Source: Saccharibacillus qingshengii
GTDB lineage: Bacteria > Bacillota > Bacilli > Paenibacillales > Paenibacillaceae
Assembly (NCBI RefSeq): GCF_013185195.1
Contig: NZ_JAAZWC010000008.1
Span: forward strand, 1 to 64,000
DNA: 64,000 nucleotides
Direction: 5' to 3'
The first letter of the stretch is position 1. Each line of letters begins with the position of its first letter. The notes beneath the pieces are model-generated. The model ran no database searches, was not told the origin of the DNA, and was given only the letters and a program-made list of their open reading frames with translations. The position numbers and the translations under genes were made by a program. Positions 45,691 to 56,300 of the stretch are shown in pieces.

Positions 45691-45721
45691 ACTATAAAGG
45701 TTGGGTCAGACCCAAGGTCAA
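45691..45721 (-). promoter_or_regulatory. MerR-type promoter with 19-bp spacer and dyad
   Basis: On the minus strand, TTGACC (45716-45721) and TATAGT (45691-45696) are 19 bp apart. Within the spacer, TTGGGTC-A-GACCCAA (45701-45715) is a perfect 7-1-7 palindrome. This is the classic layout that MerR proteins untwist on activation. Confidence 0.9.
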
Positions 45722-45782
45722 GCCTTTTTCAAAGCCTATCCCACCTTTCACAATAAACTTACTAAAAATAACCGAAAAACTA

Positions 45783-45829
45783 TTGACTCTGCTTTTTATT
45801 GCGGTATAATAAGGTCAAAGAAAGTCAAA
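45783..45829 (+). promoter_or_regulatory. clpE promoter with CtsR box
   Basis: TTGACT (45783-45788) and TATAAT (45805-45810) have a 16-bp spacer. GGTCAAA-GAA-AGTCAAA (45813-45829) exactly fits the CtsR heptad repeat and covers the transcription start. A partial reverse-oriented heptad (CTTTGACTTTCACTT) lies near 45909 in the long leader. Confidence 0.92.
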
Positions 45830-45964
45830 GTCAGAGCGAAAGATCAAACTTTTCCCTTGAAAAGAACCTTTCGAGTCTGTTCAATTCCGATCTTCGTTCG
45901 CTTCACCCTTTGACTTTCACTTCCCTATTTACTTCAAACTCAAACCTGAAAGGGGCATGCCTTC

Positions 45965-48151
45965 ATGCGCTGTCAACACTGTAACCAGAATCAAGCGACC
46001 GTCGGTCTCAGCCTCACCGTTAACAATAAATCCGAGAAAATGTTTCTCTGCGAAGACTGCTATGCCAAAGTAAACGGCGGGGTGCCGTTCACGGCAGGAT
46101 TCGGTGCTTCCGGTCCGTCTTCGTTCGAAGAAATGTTCCGCGGCTTCATGCAGTCGAATCAAGCGTCGAACGGCGCTTCGCAGCGTCCGCAGTCTTCCGC
46201 TCAGGGCGGCAAACGCGGCGGCCTGCTGGACCAGTTGGGACGCAATCTGAACGATGCCGCGCGGGACGGCAAGATCGATACCGTCATCGGCCGCGATGAA
46301 GAAATCGACCGCGTTATCGAGATCCTCAACCGCCGGAACAAGAACAATCCGGTACTGATCGGGGAGCCGGGCGTCGGCAAGACCGCGATCGCCGAAGGAC
46401 TGGCGCTGCGGATCACCGAAGGCCGGGTGCCTTCGAAGCTGCTGAACAAAGAAGTCTATTCGCTGGACGTGGCTTCTCTGGTCGCCGGAACCGGCATCCG
46501 CGGACAATTCGAAGAAAAGGTCAAACAGCTGATCGCCGAACTGGAACAGCGCCAGAATATCCTGCTGTTCATCGACGAGATTCACCTGCTTGTCGGCGCG
46601 GGTTCCGCGGAAGGCTCCATGGACGCGGGCAATATCCTCAAGCCGGTACTCGCACGCGGCGAACTTCAGGTCATCGGCGCCACCACGCTGAAGGAATACC
46701 GCCATATCGAGAAAGACGCCGCGCTTGAACGCCGCTTCCAGCCGGTCATGGTCAACGAACCGACCGCCGAAGAAACGTTCCTGATCCTTCAGGGACTGCG
46801 TCCGAAATACGAGCAGTTCCACGGCGTCCGCTATTCCGACGAAACGCTTGAAGCCTGCGTGCGTTTGTCGAGCCGCTACGTGCAGGACCGCTTCCTGCCC
46901 GACAAAGCGATCGACCTGCTCGACGAATCCGGCGCCAAGCTGAACCTGCGCGCTTCCACCGGCGGCAGCGACGAGATCCAGGCCCGCCTCGAGCAGATCA
47001 AACTGGAGAAAGACGCCGCTGCCCGAGAAGAAGACTACGAACGCGCCGCCAAACTGCGCGACGAAGAAACCGCCTTGAACAAACGTCTCGGCGGCGAACC
47101 TTCCGGCGAAGAAGTGCTTGAAGTATCCGTCGAAGATATTCAAGCGATCATCGAACGCAAAACCGGTATTCCGGTCGGCAAACTGCAGGCGGACGAACGC
47201 GGCAAAATGAAAAATCTGTCCGCTCGTCTGGAGAACCGCGTCATCGGTCAAACCGAAGCTGTAGACAAAGTGTCCAAAGCGGTTCGCCGCGGACGGGCCG
47301 GACTGCGCAGCAGCGGCAAACCGATCGCATCCTTCCTGTTCGTCGGACCGACCGGCGTCGGCAAAACCGAACTGTCCAAAGCGCTCGCGGACGAGCTGTT
47401 CGGCAGCAGCGAATCGATGATCCGCCTCGACATGAGCGAATACATGGAACGCCATTCCGTGTCCAAACTGATCGGCTCGCCTCCGGGCTACGTCGGTCAT
47501 GAAGAAGCCGGACAGCTGACGGAGAAAGTCCGCCGCAATCCGTACAGCATCATCCTGCTCGACGAGATCGAGAAAGCCCACCCGGATGTGCAGCATATGT
47601 TCCTCCAGGTGATGGAAGACGGCCGCCTGACCGACAGCCAAGGCCGTACGGTCAGCTTCAAAGATACGGTCATCATCATGACCTCCAATGCCGGCTCGGC
47701 CGCTGAGAAGAAGATCACGATGGGCTTCACGGCGAAGACCGACGAAACGCGTTCGATTCTCGGCTCGCTCGGCAGTTACTTCCGTCCGGAGTTCCTGAAC
47801 CGGTTCGACAGCATCGTACCGTTCGCTTCGCTCAAGGAACAAGATCTGATCGTGATTGTTGACAATATGCTCGGCGAGATCTCGGCCAATCTGTCGACGC
47901 GCGGCATCTCACTCGAAGTGACGGACGAAGCCAAACGCAAACTGGCGGAACTCGGCTACGATCCGGCTTTCGGCGCCCGCCCTCTCCGCCGCATGATTCA
48001 GCAGCATGTCGAAGACGGTATTACCGATCTGCTGCTGGACGAAGAAGAAGTGACGGCTGTCCGCGTTGCGCTGGACGAAGAGCATATTCGCGTGAGCCGC
48101 GCTGACGACGCTCCGGCAGAGCTGTCCGCCGTCCTCCGCAAAGAAATGTAA
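45965..48151 (+). CDS. clpE: ATP-dependent Clp protease ATPase ClpE
   Basis: 728 residues of the Hsp100 family. The N-terminal zinc finger Cys3, Cys6, Cys29 and Cys32 marks ClpE. AAA+ module 1 has Walker A GEPGVGKT (about 133-140), a UVR-type coiled segment ([14 protein letters not shown]) lies near 355, and module 2 has GPTGVGKT (about 461). It unfolds aggregated or damaged proteins for ClpP. AAAGGGG lies nine bases before the ATG. CtsR control agrees with its role in heat and protein stress. Confidence 0.95.
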   Translation: MRCQHCNQNQATVGLSLTVNNKSEKMFLCEDCYAKVNGGVPFTAGFGASGPSSFEEMFRGFMQSNQASNGASQRPQSSAQGGKRGGLLDQLGRNLNDAARDGKIDTVIGRDEEIDRVIEILNRRNKNNPVLIGEPGVGKTAIAEGLALRITEGRVPSKLLNKEVYSLDVASLVAGTGIRGQFEEKVKQLIAELEQRQNILLFIDEIHLLVGAGSAEGSMDAGNILKPVLARGELQVIGATTLKEYRHIEKDAALERRFQPVMVNEPTAEETFLILQGLRPKYEQFHGVRYSDETLEACVRLSSRYVQDRFLPDKAIDLLDESGAKLNLRASTGGSDEIQARLEQIKLEKDAAAREEDYERAAKLRDEETALNKRLGGEPSGEEVLEVSVEDIQAIIERKTGIPVGKLQADERGKMKNLSARLENRVIGQTEAVDKVSKAVRRGRAGLRSSGKPIASFLFVGPTGVGKTELSKALADELFGSSESMIRLDMSEYMERHSVSKLIGSPPGYVGHEEAGQLTEKVRRNPYSIILLDEIEKAHPDVQHMFLQVMEDGRLTDSQGRTVSFKDTVIIMTSNAGSAAEKKITMGFTAKTDETRSILGSLGSYFRPEFLNRFDSIVPFASLKEQDLIVIVDNMLGEISANLSTRGISLEVTDEAKRKLAELGYDPAFGARPLRRMIQQHVEDGITDLLLDEEEVTAVRVALDEEHIRVSRADDAPAELSAVLRKEM

Positions 48152-48195
48152 ATTCGATAAACCAGCGCCCTGCCCAGCAGCCTGCCGCTGTATAC

Positions 48196-48244
48196 CAAAA
48201 AGCTGTTCCCTAACCGGTACCCGGTTAGGGAACAGCTTTTTTTT
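48196..48244. terminator. Bidirectional terminator after clpE
   Basis: A perfect 17-bp stem (48201-48217 and 48221-48237) has A-run and T-run flanks. It separates clpE from the convergent RpiR gene. Confidence 0.93.
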
Positions 48245-48258
48245 GCGCCGACGGACGC

Positions 48259-49110
48259 TTACAGCGGATGGATCCGCTCCACATAAGCCTGCGCCGACTG
48301 CTTGATCTCGAAATTGTCTTCGTACTGGAGATTGAAGACGCACGCATACAGCACATTCAGCACATAATCGATCGCAATCTGGGAAGAGAACGTTCCAATT
48401 TTCCGGATCGGTTCTTCGCTGATCGGCAGCGGCAGCACGACGTCGCAGAGCTTCGCCAGGCTTCCTTCGCTGTTGGCGGTAATCGCAATCAGATCTACCC
48501 CTTTTTCCTTCATCCCTGCCGCATATTCCGTATATCCGGATTGACGGCCGTGATACGTGAGAAACACGGCGCAGTCTCCGGCCGAAGCATTATAGGCATG
48601 GTAACCCTGCTCCTGCATCAGATTGCTGATCTGCACCGGACGGTTGATCTTCAGCAGCTTGCCCTGAAAACCAAGCGCCCGCACCATCGAATCGCCCGTC
48701 GCGAACAGATAGATGCCGCGTGCCCGATCGAGCATCGTCGCGGCGGCATCCAGGTCTTCTCCGCCCAGCATCTCTCCCGCTTCCCGGACCGTCGCCTGGG
48801 TCAGTTCCGCCATCCTCGCGGCTATGGTCTGCGACGTTTCCCGGGTCCGAAAAGGCAGATTGGCATCGACGGTTTCCCGGCCGGCCGTGCGCTCGAACTC
48901 CGAAGCCAGCACAATCTTCAATTCGCGAAACCCGCTGACTCCGAGCTTCCGGCATAAGCGCACAACGGTCGGGTTCGACGCATACGCTGCTTCGGACAAT
49001 TGACGGATCGTCATGCCCAGCACCTCTTCCCGCTGTTCGAGTATAAACTTCGCGATCTCTTGTTCGCTCCCGGACAACCCTTCGGCGCGGCGCAGTTTTT
49101 CAAGCAGCAT
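48259..49110 (-). CDS. MurR/RpiR family transcriptional regulator
   Basis: 283 residues. An N-terminal RpiR helix-turn-helix (about 1-75, SEAAYASNPTVVRLCRKLG) is joined to a C-terminal SIS sugar-phosphate-binding domain (about 125-260). Ligands are usually phosphosugars. The ATG at 49110 has GAGGGA six bases upstream; upstream codons lack a site. No obvious target operon adjoins it. Confidence 0.88.
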   Translation of the reverse strand: MLLEKLRRAEGLSGSEQEIAKFILEQREEVLGMTIRQLSEAAYASNPTVVRLCRKLGVSGFRELKIVLASEFERTAGRETVDANLPFRTRETSQTIAARMAELTQATVREAGEMLGGEDLDAAATMLDRARGIYLFATGDSMVRALGFQGKLLKINRPVQISNLMQEQGYHAYNASAGDCAVFLTYHGRQSGYTEYAAGMKEKGVDLIAITANSEGSLAKLCDVVLPLPISEEPIRKIGTFSSQIAIDYVLNVLYACVFNLQYEDNFEIKQSAQAYVERIHPL

Positions 49111-49275
49111 GGATTCCCTCTTTTCCCGTACCGATTCCGGCTTGGCCTGTACCTCAAGTACACACAAACCGGAGGCGGAGCCGTTCATTTGTACCTTAAT
49201 TATAATGTCCGCCGCTCCACTCTACAATCGTTTGGCAGCGTCTATAATAGGCATGCGGCCCCAGGACCTTATAGG

Positions 49276-49884
49276 TCAGTTCCGCAAAAGGGTGGACAAC
49301 GACGTCGAAGCGATCAGATTAAACGTTCCGGCAAATCCGCTTTCCGGTACGTGGATGCGCAGCAGATACGAATCCCCTTTTGCCGACGTCCAGACGATGT
49401 AGTTATGAATGCCTTTCGTGCCGCTTGTCTGCAAAAAAAGATCCGCCGAAGCCATCGGGCTTTCGAACAATTGATCGTTTGCATAGCTGTTGACTTTGCC
49501 GTACTTTTTCAATTCCGTTTGGCCCTGCTTACGCAGCTTGTCGATATCGAATCCCGCCGGCAGCGGTTCGATCTGCGCTTGGTAGGCCGGATAATCGGTC
49601 AGGTACAGCTTGTTTTTCGCGGGACTGAACGTATATCCTCCGGCCACATACAGCGAATAGCCGTTTCCTTGCTTTAATTGGGCTTTGCGGGTCACGTTCT
49701 TCCCTTTGATCATAAGGGCAAAGGATTGGGTCGCCGGACGCGAGCCGACGGATGCGGATGTGGAAGAGTCGGCTTGCACCGCGGCTTGGGCCCGATTTGC
49801 GAACAAACCGGAGTCGGGAGAAACGAACGGTGCGGCCAGAATCACGGAAGCGGTCAGCGCGACTATTTTACGGATGGATTTCAT
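49276..49884 (-). CDS. Secreted protein of unknown function
   Basis: 202 residues. A signal peptide (KSIRKIVALTASVILAAPFV, cleavage probably near ANRAQAA) shows export. The mature part has no motif I recognise; it is rich in Ser, Tyr and Lys with no cysteine, so it is not a lipoprotein. AGAGGAG lies before the ATG at 49884. Single gene. Confidence 0.7.
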   Translation of the reverse strand: MKSIRKIVALTASVILAAPFVSPDSGLFANRAQAAVQADSSTSASVGSRPATQSFALMIKGKNVTRKAQLKQGNGYSLYVAGGYTFSPAKNKLYLTDYPAYQAQIEPLPAGFDIDKLRKQGQTELKKYGKVNSYANDQLFESPMASADLFLQTSGTKGIHNYIVWTSAKGDSYLLRIHVPESGFAGTFNLIASTSLSTLLRN

Positions 49885-50023
49885 GGGAAAACACTCCTCT
49901 ATAGGGGATTGGGAACGCAGACGGCCGTTCAAATCGGGCCGACCGTTCCTTCAATAGATTAGACGGGAGCGCTTGCGCAAGTATGACAGTCCTACACCCA
50001 TTCTTGGAAAAGAGGAACACCTG

Positions 50024-51034
50024 ATGAAAATTGGAATCACCGGCAGCGGCATGATCGTACGGGTGGCACTGGATGCCCTGCGGCCTATCGAAGAGATTGA
50101 CGTCACCGCCATCTGCGTACGCGAGCAGAGTCTTGCGGCGGGAAAAGAATTGGCCGAATCTTTCGGGATCGACACCGTGTATACGGACTACGAGCGGATG
50201 CTGGCCGATCCGGCGGTCGAATTCGTCTATATCGGCATCGTCAACAGTCTGCACTATCGGTATGCCCAAAAAGCGCTCGAAGCGGGCAAGCATGTCCTCG
50301 TCGAGAAACCGTTCACCTCTACGGCGGCAGAAGCCCGGGAGCTGCTGCGTCTGGCGGAAAGCCGTGCCCTGTATGTGTTCGAAGCCGTGGTTACTCCGTA
50401 TTCACCGGATTATTTGCACGTCCGCGAGCTGCTGCCGCAGATCGCGCCGATCCGCCTTGTGCAGAGCAGCTTCTCCAAACGTTCCGGACGCTACAGCGAT
50501 TATCTGAACGGCAGCGTACGGCCCGCTTTCGATCCGGCGCTTGCCGGGGGAGCGCTGTACGATCTGAACATTTATAATCTGCATACGGCGATCGGACTGT
50601 TCGGGCGCCCGAATGAAGCCCGTTATATCGGCAATATCGGCCACAACGGCATCGACACATCCGGCATATTGACGCTGGCGTACAGCGGATTCGCGGCCGT
50701 CTGCTGCGCGGCAAAAGACTCCGACGGCGAATGCTTCACGGTCATTCAAGGCGAAAACGGCAGGATCCGGGTAAACGGTCCGCCCAATCTGTGCAGTTCG
50801 GTCACCCTCCAAACGAAAGACCGCGAAGAAACGTTTACGTTCGACGTGCCGGACAATCATATGAGCCAAGAGTTCCGGGCGTTCGCCGCCATATACCACG
50901 GGGGCCAGTGGGAACAGGGCCTGGAAGCCCTGCGTCGTTCCGTTCTCGTCATGGAAGTGGCCGAACAGGCCCGCTTGGACGCAGGCATCGCCTTCGGTGC
51001 GGATCGGACTTCCCCTTTTGATGCAGACCGATGA
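50024..51034 (+). CDS. Gfo/Idh/MocA family oxidoreductase
   Basis: 336 residues. N-terminal Rossmann fold (MKIGITGSGMIVRVALDAL) and the catalytic EKPFT lysine near residue 91 mark a sugar or inositol NAD(P)-dependent dehydrogenase. The C-terminal half is the family's alpha/beta dimer domain. The substrate cannot be told. GAGGAAC lies before the ATG at 50024. Confidence 0.9.
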   Translation: MKIGITGSGMIVRVALDALRPIEEIDVTAICVREQSLAAGKELAESFGIDTVYTDYERMLADPAVEFVYIGIVNSLHYRYAQKALEAGKHVLVEKPFTSTAAEARELLRLAESRALYVFEAVVTPYSPDYLHVRELLPQIAPIRLVQSSFSKRSGRYSDYLNGSVRPAFDPALAGGALYDLNIYNLHTAIGLFGRPNEARYIGNIGHNGIDTSGILTLAYSGFAAVCCAAKDSDGECFTVIQGENGRIRVNGPPNLCSSVTLQTKDREETFTFDVPDNHMSQEFRAFAAIYHGGQWEQGLEALRRSVLVMEVAEQARLDAGIAFGADRTSPFDADR

Positions 51035-51073
51035 CAAGCGGATAAACCCTAAAGAATACTGTTTTTGTGAAAA

Positions 51074-51096
51074 GGACGCCAATCGGCGTTTTTTTT
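51074..51096 (+). terminator. Terminator after the oxidoreductase gene
   Basis: ACGCC-AATC-GGCGT forms a short hairpin followed by eight T. Confidence 0.75.
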
Positions 51097-51166
51097 GCAT
51101 AGCCGGATTCCAAAAAACAGTCCGCTCCGTTTCGCAAAATTAAGAAAAACCTCCTATCTCCCTCGC

Positions 51167-51193
51167 TAACCCGTTACCCGGATATGCTGATAA
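51167..51193 (+). promoter_or_regulatory. Sigma-D-like motility promoter of the chemoreceptor gene
   Basis: TAAC (51167-51170) and GCTGATAA (51186-51193) are 15 bp apart. This is close to the Bacillus sigma-D pattern TAAA-N15-GCCGATAT and suits a chemotaxis gene. Confidence 0.65.
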
Positions 51194-51276
51194 ATATGAC
51201 ATAAGAGAATAAATCCGGCAGTTTGCACGGGTTAGCCTGCGGATCGACCTATTTTAAAACAATGGAGAGTGACAAG

Positions 51277-52989
51277 ATGACTGTATTTCGCAACCTCAAG
51301 CTTCGTTCCAAGCTTTTCATTTTGAATGCGGCGGCTATCGTATTTCTGCTGCTGATCGGTACGGTCAGTTTTGTATACGTCAATCAGATGACAGTCAATT
51401 CGCGCGCCATGTACCAAGAAAGCCTGATGAAAGTCAAATCGATCAACCAGGTCATGACCAATTTCAATAGCATCATGAACGACATCCTGCAGCTCATGAT
51501 CAATCAAGATCCGGATAAAAACACCGAGCTCAACAAGCATTTCCAAGAAACTTCCGATAGGAATTCCAAACTTCTTACCTCGTACGGAGATTTCGCACTG
51601 AATGCGGAAGAGCAGACCATTTACGACACGATCCTGGGTTCTCGCAAAGAAGTCCGCGCGCTCCAAGACGAAGTCGCAGAAATCGCTTTGGAAAATCGCA
51701 ATGCCGAAGCGTACCAACTTTACCTCAATAAACTGGAGCCCAAAAAGAACGAAACTGAAGCGCTGTACAACCAGCTGGCCGATCTGGCCGAAGCCGCTGC
51801 GAAGCAGAGCAACGAAGAAAATATCCAGGCCGGAGCTTTGTCAAAAACGGTTAGTGTCGCCAGTGTAACTGCGGCAGTTATTGTCATGGTCCTGCTCTCG
51901 CTGTTCATTATCCGCTCGATTACCGGCCCGATTCGCAAACTTCAGGGTTTGATGCAGCAGGCGGCGGAGGGAGACTTCACAGCCGTCGGCACTCACTTGT
52001 ACAAAGACGAAGCCGGCGCCCTGACCCGTTCTTACAACACGATGGTCGAATCGCTGGGCGCCTTGGTCAAGCAAATTTCGGAAAATGCCGTGACGCTCGC
52101 GTCAAGTTCGGAGCAGCTGCTCGCAAGTTCCGAACAAAGTGCCCAAGCCACGGAACATATTTCTTCGCAGATTCAGGATATCAGCGACGGAACCGAGTCC
52201 CAGGCGCGCGGCACCGTCGAGATGAGCCGCACGATGGAAGAAATGAACGTAGGAATTCAGCGGATTGCCGAGTCGGCAACCGAATTGGCATCGGATTCCC
52301 AAGATTCGGAAGCCAATGTTATGCAGGGCCATCGCAAGCTGGAAGAAGCTATTCGCGAAATGGAACAAATCCACCGCTCGATCGGAAGCCTGTCCGAAGT
52401 CGTCACTTCGCTGAACGAAAAATCGACCAGTATCGGCGAAATTACGGATACCATCAAAGCGATTGCCGATCAGACCAGCCTGCTGTCGCTGAACGCGGCC
52501 ATCGAAGCAGCCCGGGCCGGCGAAGAAGGCCGCGGATTCGCCGTCGTCGCGGCCGAAGTGAAAAAGTTGGCCGAACAAACCCAGGAATCTTCATCCAGCG
52601 TCTCAAGCCTTATCCATGATATTCAATCGGAGACCAAAATCGCGTTCCAAAGTATGGAGCTCAGCCGCAATCAGGCGGAGAACGGCCGGGTCGTCATGAA
52701 CGACGTTTCCCGCGTATTCGACGGAATCATGAGCAGCACGCGCAATCTGTCCGTACAGCTGCATGAAGTCTCCGCCGTAACCGAGCAGATGTCCGCAAGC
52801 TCGGAACAGGTGCTGGCTACCGTAGAATCGTCCGCCGCAATTGCCGGGGGTTCCAAAGACATGGCTCAAAGCGTGGCAGCCGCCACCGAAGAACAGCTCG
52901 CTTCCGTCCAGGAAGTGACCGGTTCCGCCGCTTATCTCAGCAAACTGGCCCAAGACCTGCAAACCTCGATCGAACGCTTCAAGATCTGA
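51277..52989 (+). CDS. Methyl-accepting chemotaxis protein
   Basis: 570 residues. First membrane helix about 11-31, extracytoplasmic four-helix-bundle sensor (about 32-190), second helix ([16 protein letters not shown]), HAMP domain, then a long cytoplasmic signalling bundle with tip [21 protein letters not shown]. Glutamine/glutamate-rich helices give methylation sites. The ligand is unknown. GGAG lies nine bases before the ATG at 51277. A sigma-D-like promoter lies about 85 bp upstream. Confidence 0.94.
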   Translation: MTVFRNLKLRSKLFILNAAAIVFLLLIGTVSFVYVNQMTVNSRAMYQESLMKVKSINQVMTNFNSIMNDILQLMINQDPDKNTELNKHFQETSDRNSKLLTSYGDFALNAEEQTIYDTILGSRKEVRALQDEVAEIALENRNAEAYQLYLNKLEPKKNETEALYNQLADLAEAAAKQSNEENIQAGALSKTVSVASVTAAVIVMVLLSLFIIRSITGPIRKLQGLMQQAAEGDFTAVGTHLYKDEAGALTRSYNTMVESLGALVKQISENAVTLASSSEQLLASSEQSAQATEHISSQIQDISDGTESQARGTVEMSRTMEEMNVGIQRIAESATELASDSQDSEANVMQGHRKLEEAIREMEQIHRSIGSLSEVVTSLNEKSTSIGEITDTIKAIADQTSLLSLNAAIEAARAGEEGRGFAVVAAEVKKLAEQTQESSSSVSSLIHDIQSETKIAFQSMELSRNQAENGRVVMNDVSRVFDGIMSSTRNLSVQLHEVSAVTEQMSASSEQVLATVESSAAIAGGSKDMAQSVAAATEEQLASVQEVTGSAAYLSKLAQDLQTSIERFKI

Positions 52990-53036
52990 TCGCGGCCCTT
53001 TTGCCAAGCGAATAGCTCTCAACCGAATCAACAAAA

Positions 53037-53062
53037 AGGACGGCGCGTTTATGCGCCGTCCT
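53037..53062 (-). terminator. Left copy of duplicated terminator hairpin
   Basis: The 26-bp hairpin sequence is identical to 53307-53332. On its left an A-run (T-run on the minus strand) is kept, so this copy can stop leftward transcription. Its partner keeps the T-run on the right. Confidence 0.88.
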
Positions 53063-53306
53063 CAACGTGTCGAGAAAGTCTGATTCCGAGAGAAGCAAGG
53101 AGGCGGAGGGAGAAATTCAGTGTAGGAACGATAGTGTTCGCCTTTGTGGTGCAAGTTCATCCAAAATCAGGATATGAACTTGCACCGTTAATCGGGAAAA
53201 TTCCGCTAAAATCCAATCCTTTTTCCCGATTTCAACACGCGACCGGAACGAATTTCTCCCGCAGCCGACGAGCTTACTAAACGAATAGGACTTTCTCGAC
53301 AGCCTG
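53063..53306. mobile_element. Inserted structured element D (244 bp)
   Basis: The insert lies exactly between two 26-bp direct copies of a terminator hairpin, the form of a target-site duplication. Its ends carry GTCGAGAAAGTC (53069-53080) and GACTTTCTCGAC (53289-53300). Nested inside are GGGAGAAATTC/GAATTTCTCCC (53108-53118, 53250-53260), a 13-bp hairpin (53148-53186) and ATCGGGAAAA/TTTTCCCGAT (53191-53230). The core words GGAACGATAGTGTTCGCC and GCGACCGGAAC recur in element E. There is no protein-coding frame of note; if mobile, it needs an enzyme from elsewhere. Confidence 0.7.
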
Positions 53307-53332
53307 AGGACGGCGCGTTTATGCGCCGTCCT
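53307..53332 (+). terminator. Right copy of duplicated terminator hairpin
   Basis: Identical 26 bp to 53037-53062, followed by five T. It can stop rightward transcription from the chemoreceptor gene. Joining the left flank of the first copy to the right flank of this one recreates a single bidirectional terminator. Confidence 0.88.
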
Positions 53333-53337
53333 TTTTG

Positions 53338-56300
53338 TTAGTCCGTATTCAGCAGATCGAGCAGGTCGGCATCGGTCAGCGAGGTGATGCTGTCTTCGCC
53401 GGGACGGATGACGTCGTCGATCAAAGCTGTCTTTTTCCGCTGAAGTTCGTGCATCTTCTCTTCGACCGTGCCTTTGGCGACCAGGCGGATTACCTGGACC
53501 ACCTTCGTCTGTCCCATCCGGTGCGCCCGGTCTTCGGCCTGACGTTCCACGGCGGGGTTCCACCAGAGGTCGTAGAGAATAACGGTATCCGCTCCGGTCA
53601 GATTGAGTCCGGTGCCTCCGGCTTTGAGCGAGATCAGGAAAATGTCCGGCTCGCCTTCATTGAACCGATCGCACAGTTCGACCCGCTCTCTGGGAGGCGT
53701 GCTGCCGTCCAGATACAAAAACGGCATCTCGCGGTATCCCAGTTCCCGCCGGATCAGGCCCAACATCTCGGTAAACTGGGAGAAGACCAAGACGCGCCGG
53801 CCGGCGCGTCGGCATTCTTCCAGGGTCTCCAGCAGCTGCTCGAATTTGGCCGACCGGCCGGCGTAATCGTCTACGAACAGCGCAGGATGACAGCAGATCT
53901 GGCGCAGCCGGGTCAACCCGGCCAGAAATTGTATCCGGCTGCGGCCGAGTTCTTCGCTGTTGTCCAAATGCTCCAGCGTCTCGTAGCGCAGCTTCGCCAA
54001 ATGGGCCGCATAAAGCTTTTTCTGTTCGGGCAGCAGTTCGGTCACCCGAATCGACTCGATCTTCTCCGGCAGCTCGCCCAGTACGTCCGACTTGAGCCGG
54101 CGCAGCAGAAACGGACGCGCCCGCTTCGCGATCTGTTCGCGCGTCAGTTCCGCAAACTTTCTGCGGTCGGGATACAGCCCCGGCAGGACCGAATCGAATA
54201 CGGAGCGCAGCTCTTCGAGCGAGTTCTCGATCGGCGTGCCGGTCAGCGCGAAGCGGAAGCCGGCACGCAGCGCTTTGACCGCACGGGCCGTCTGCGTGTC
54301 GGGATTCTTGATCGCCTGGGCTTCGTCGAGCACCAGCGTGTGCAGATCCAGGCGCTCATACTGCGCCAGATCCCGGCGCAGCAGCGGATAGGAGACGATC
54401 AGCACATCCGTCTCCCCGCTTCCGGCCAGGCGGAGCACCGCTTCGCGTTCGGCCTTGGTGCCGTCGGCGACCGCGGCGCGGATCTGCGGCGCGAAGCGTT
54501 CCAGTTCGCTGCGCCAATTGTAGAGCAGCGAAGCCGGTGCGACGACCAGGGCAGGGCGGCCGTCCTGCCGGATCTCCGGCAGCACCGATAGCAGATAGGC
54601 GATGCTCTGCACCGTCTTGCCCAGCCCCATGTCGTCGGCGAGTACGCCGCCGAGCCGGTAATGCGCCAGCGTCTTCAGCCAGCGGTAGCCGGTCTGCTGA
54701 TAATCGCGCAGCACCGGAAGCATCGATTCCGGCACAGGGAAATCCAGCAGGTCGGGACTGCGCAGGCTGTCCAGCAGCCGCCGCAGTCCGCGATCGGCCC
54801 GGATCAGGCTGTCTGCCGTGCCGGATGCTTCGGCCAGCAGATGCAGTCCTTCCGCAGCCGGCAGACGAAATGCAGCCGAATCTTCTTCGGACAGATAAGG
54901 GCGGTTTCCGTTCAGAAACTCCAACAGTGTACGGAAAGCCTGCGTCTCCAGCGGCAGCAGAGCCCCGCTGCGCAGCCGGTAATATTTGCGTTTGTCCTGC
55001 AGAGCCGCGAGAGTCTCGCGGATTTCCGCTTCGGGAATTCCGTCGATCTCGAAGCGGAATTCCAGCCAATTGGTGCGTTCGTCAAAGTTCGCCGCGATCT
55101 TGGGCGGCGGATTGACGCGGATCACCCGTTCCTTGACGGACGTGGTCGCGTACACTTTCGCCAGCCGTTCGAGATGCGGAACAATCGTATGCAAAAAAAC
55201 GAATTCCCGCTCTTCTTCCTGCATATAATAGCCGCTCTCCGTCCGGGTAAAGCCCGCATTTTCCATCAATTCGAGGATCTGCAGTTCTTTGCCGCCTTCG
55301 CGAATCAGAATACGGCTCTCCCCGCGCCGGTCTCCTCCGCGCTCAAGAGGATTGATCGCGATATCGCCGTATTGGAATTCCAATCCGGCAAGCAGGCGAT
55401 CGGCCACCCGGTCCAGATAAATGCGGGCTTCGAGCGGAATCCGCACCACCTGATCGGATACGCTGTGATCCATGAAGACGTCGCCGAGTTTCATCAGGCC
55501 CGGTACAACCCTTTCCATAAAAGCTTCGACCTGCGCTTCGGGAATCGTCACGCGTTCCGCCTCGCCTCCCGATTCTTCTTCCATGCGCAGAATCTGCTGC
55601 AGATCGGCCAAACGGCGGGCTTCCGCGGTCCCCAACCGGTAAAACTGTCCCGCATGCAGCGTCAGTCCGTACGATTCCAGCACCAGCGTATCGGCCATAC
55701 CGCGTGCGGTCATACGCAGCGATCGGTCCTCTGCCCCGCGTCGTTCGAACTCGAAGCGCAGCGGCAGCGGATCGCTTGAAAGTTCCACACCGGGATAGGT
55801 ATGGCTGCCGCTTCGAATCGATGACAAAGGGGCCGCTTCGAGCAGCGGAAACAGTCCGTCCCAGGCGTGCGGCGGCAGCGGCAGCGACGGAGGATCGCCG
55901 ATCTCGCCCGTATACAGCGCACCCGCGGAAGCGCGCTGCATCTTCTCGCTGCGCCGAATCTCGGCCAACCGCAGCAGCACGGCATCGTCGCGCAGACCGA
56001 AGCAGTCGCGCGCCGGATCGTACGTGAAATGGCGCGAGAACGTATAGATTTCGCCCCGTTCGAATCGGACCAGAAACTCCCGGATATCCGGCACGGCATA
56101 CGTCCGTTCGAAGCCTACCCGCAGTTCGATACCGAGCAGTCCCCGGCGCGGTCCGTGCGGATAAGGCGAGATCCGGAATTCCGCCGTCAGCTCCCGCCGC
56201 GACTCGAAGATCGAACGCGAGCCGGCCAGCGCTCTCGGCTGCTGACGGAACAAATCCATGACGCGGCCGACCAGCCGGTCTTCGGGACGGTCGGCATCGG

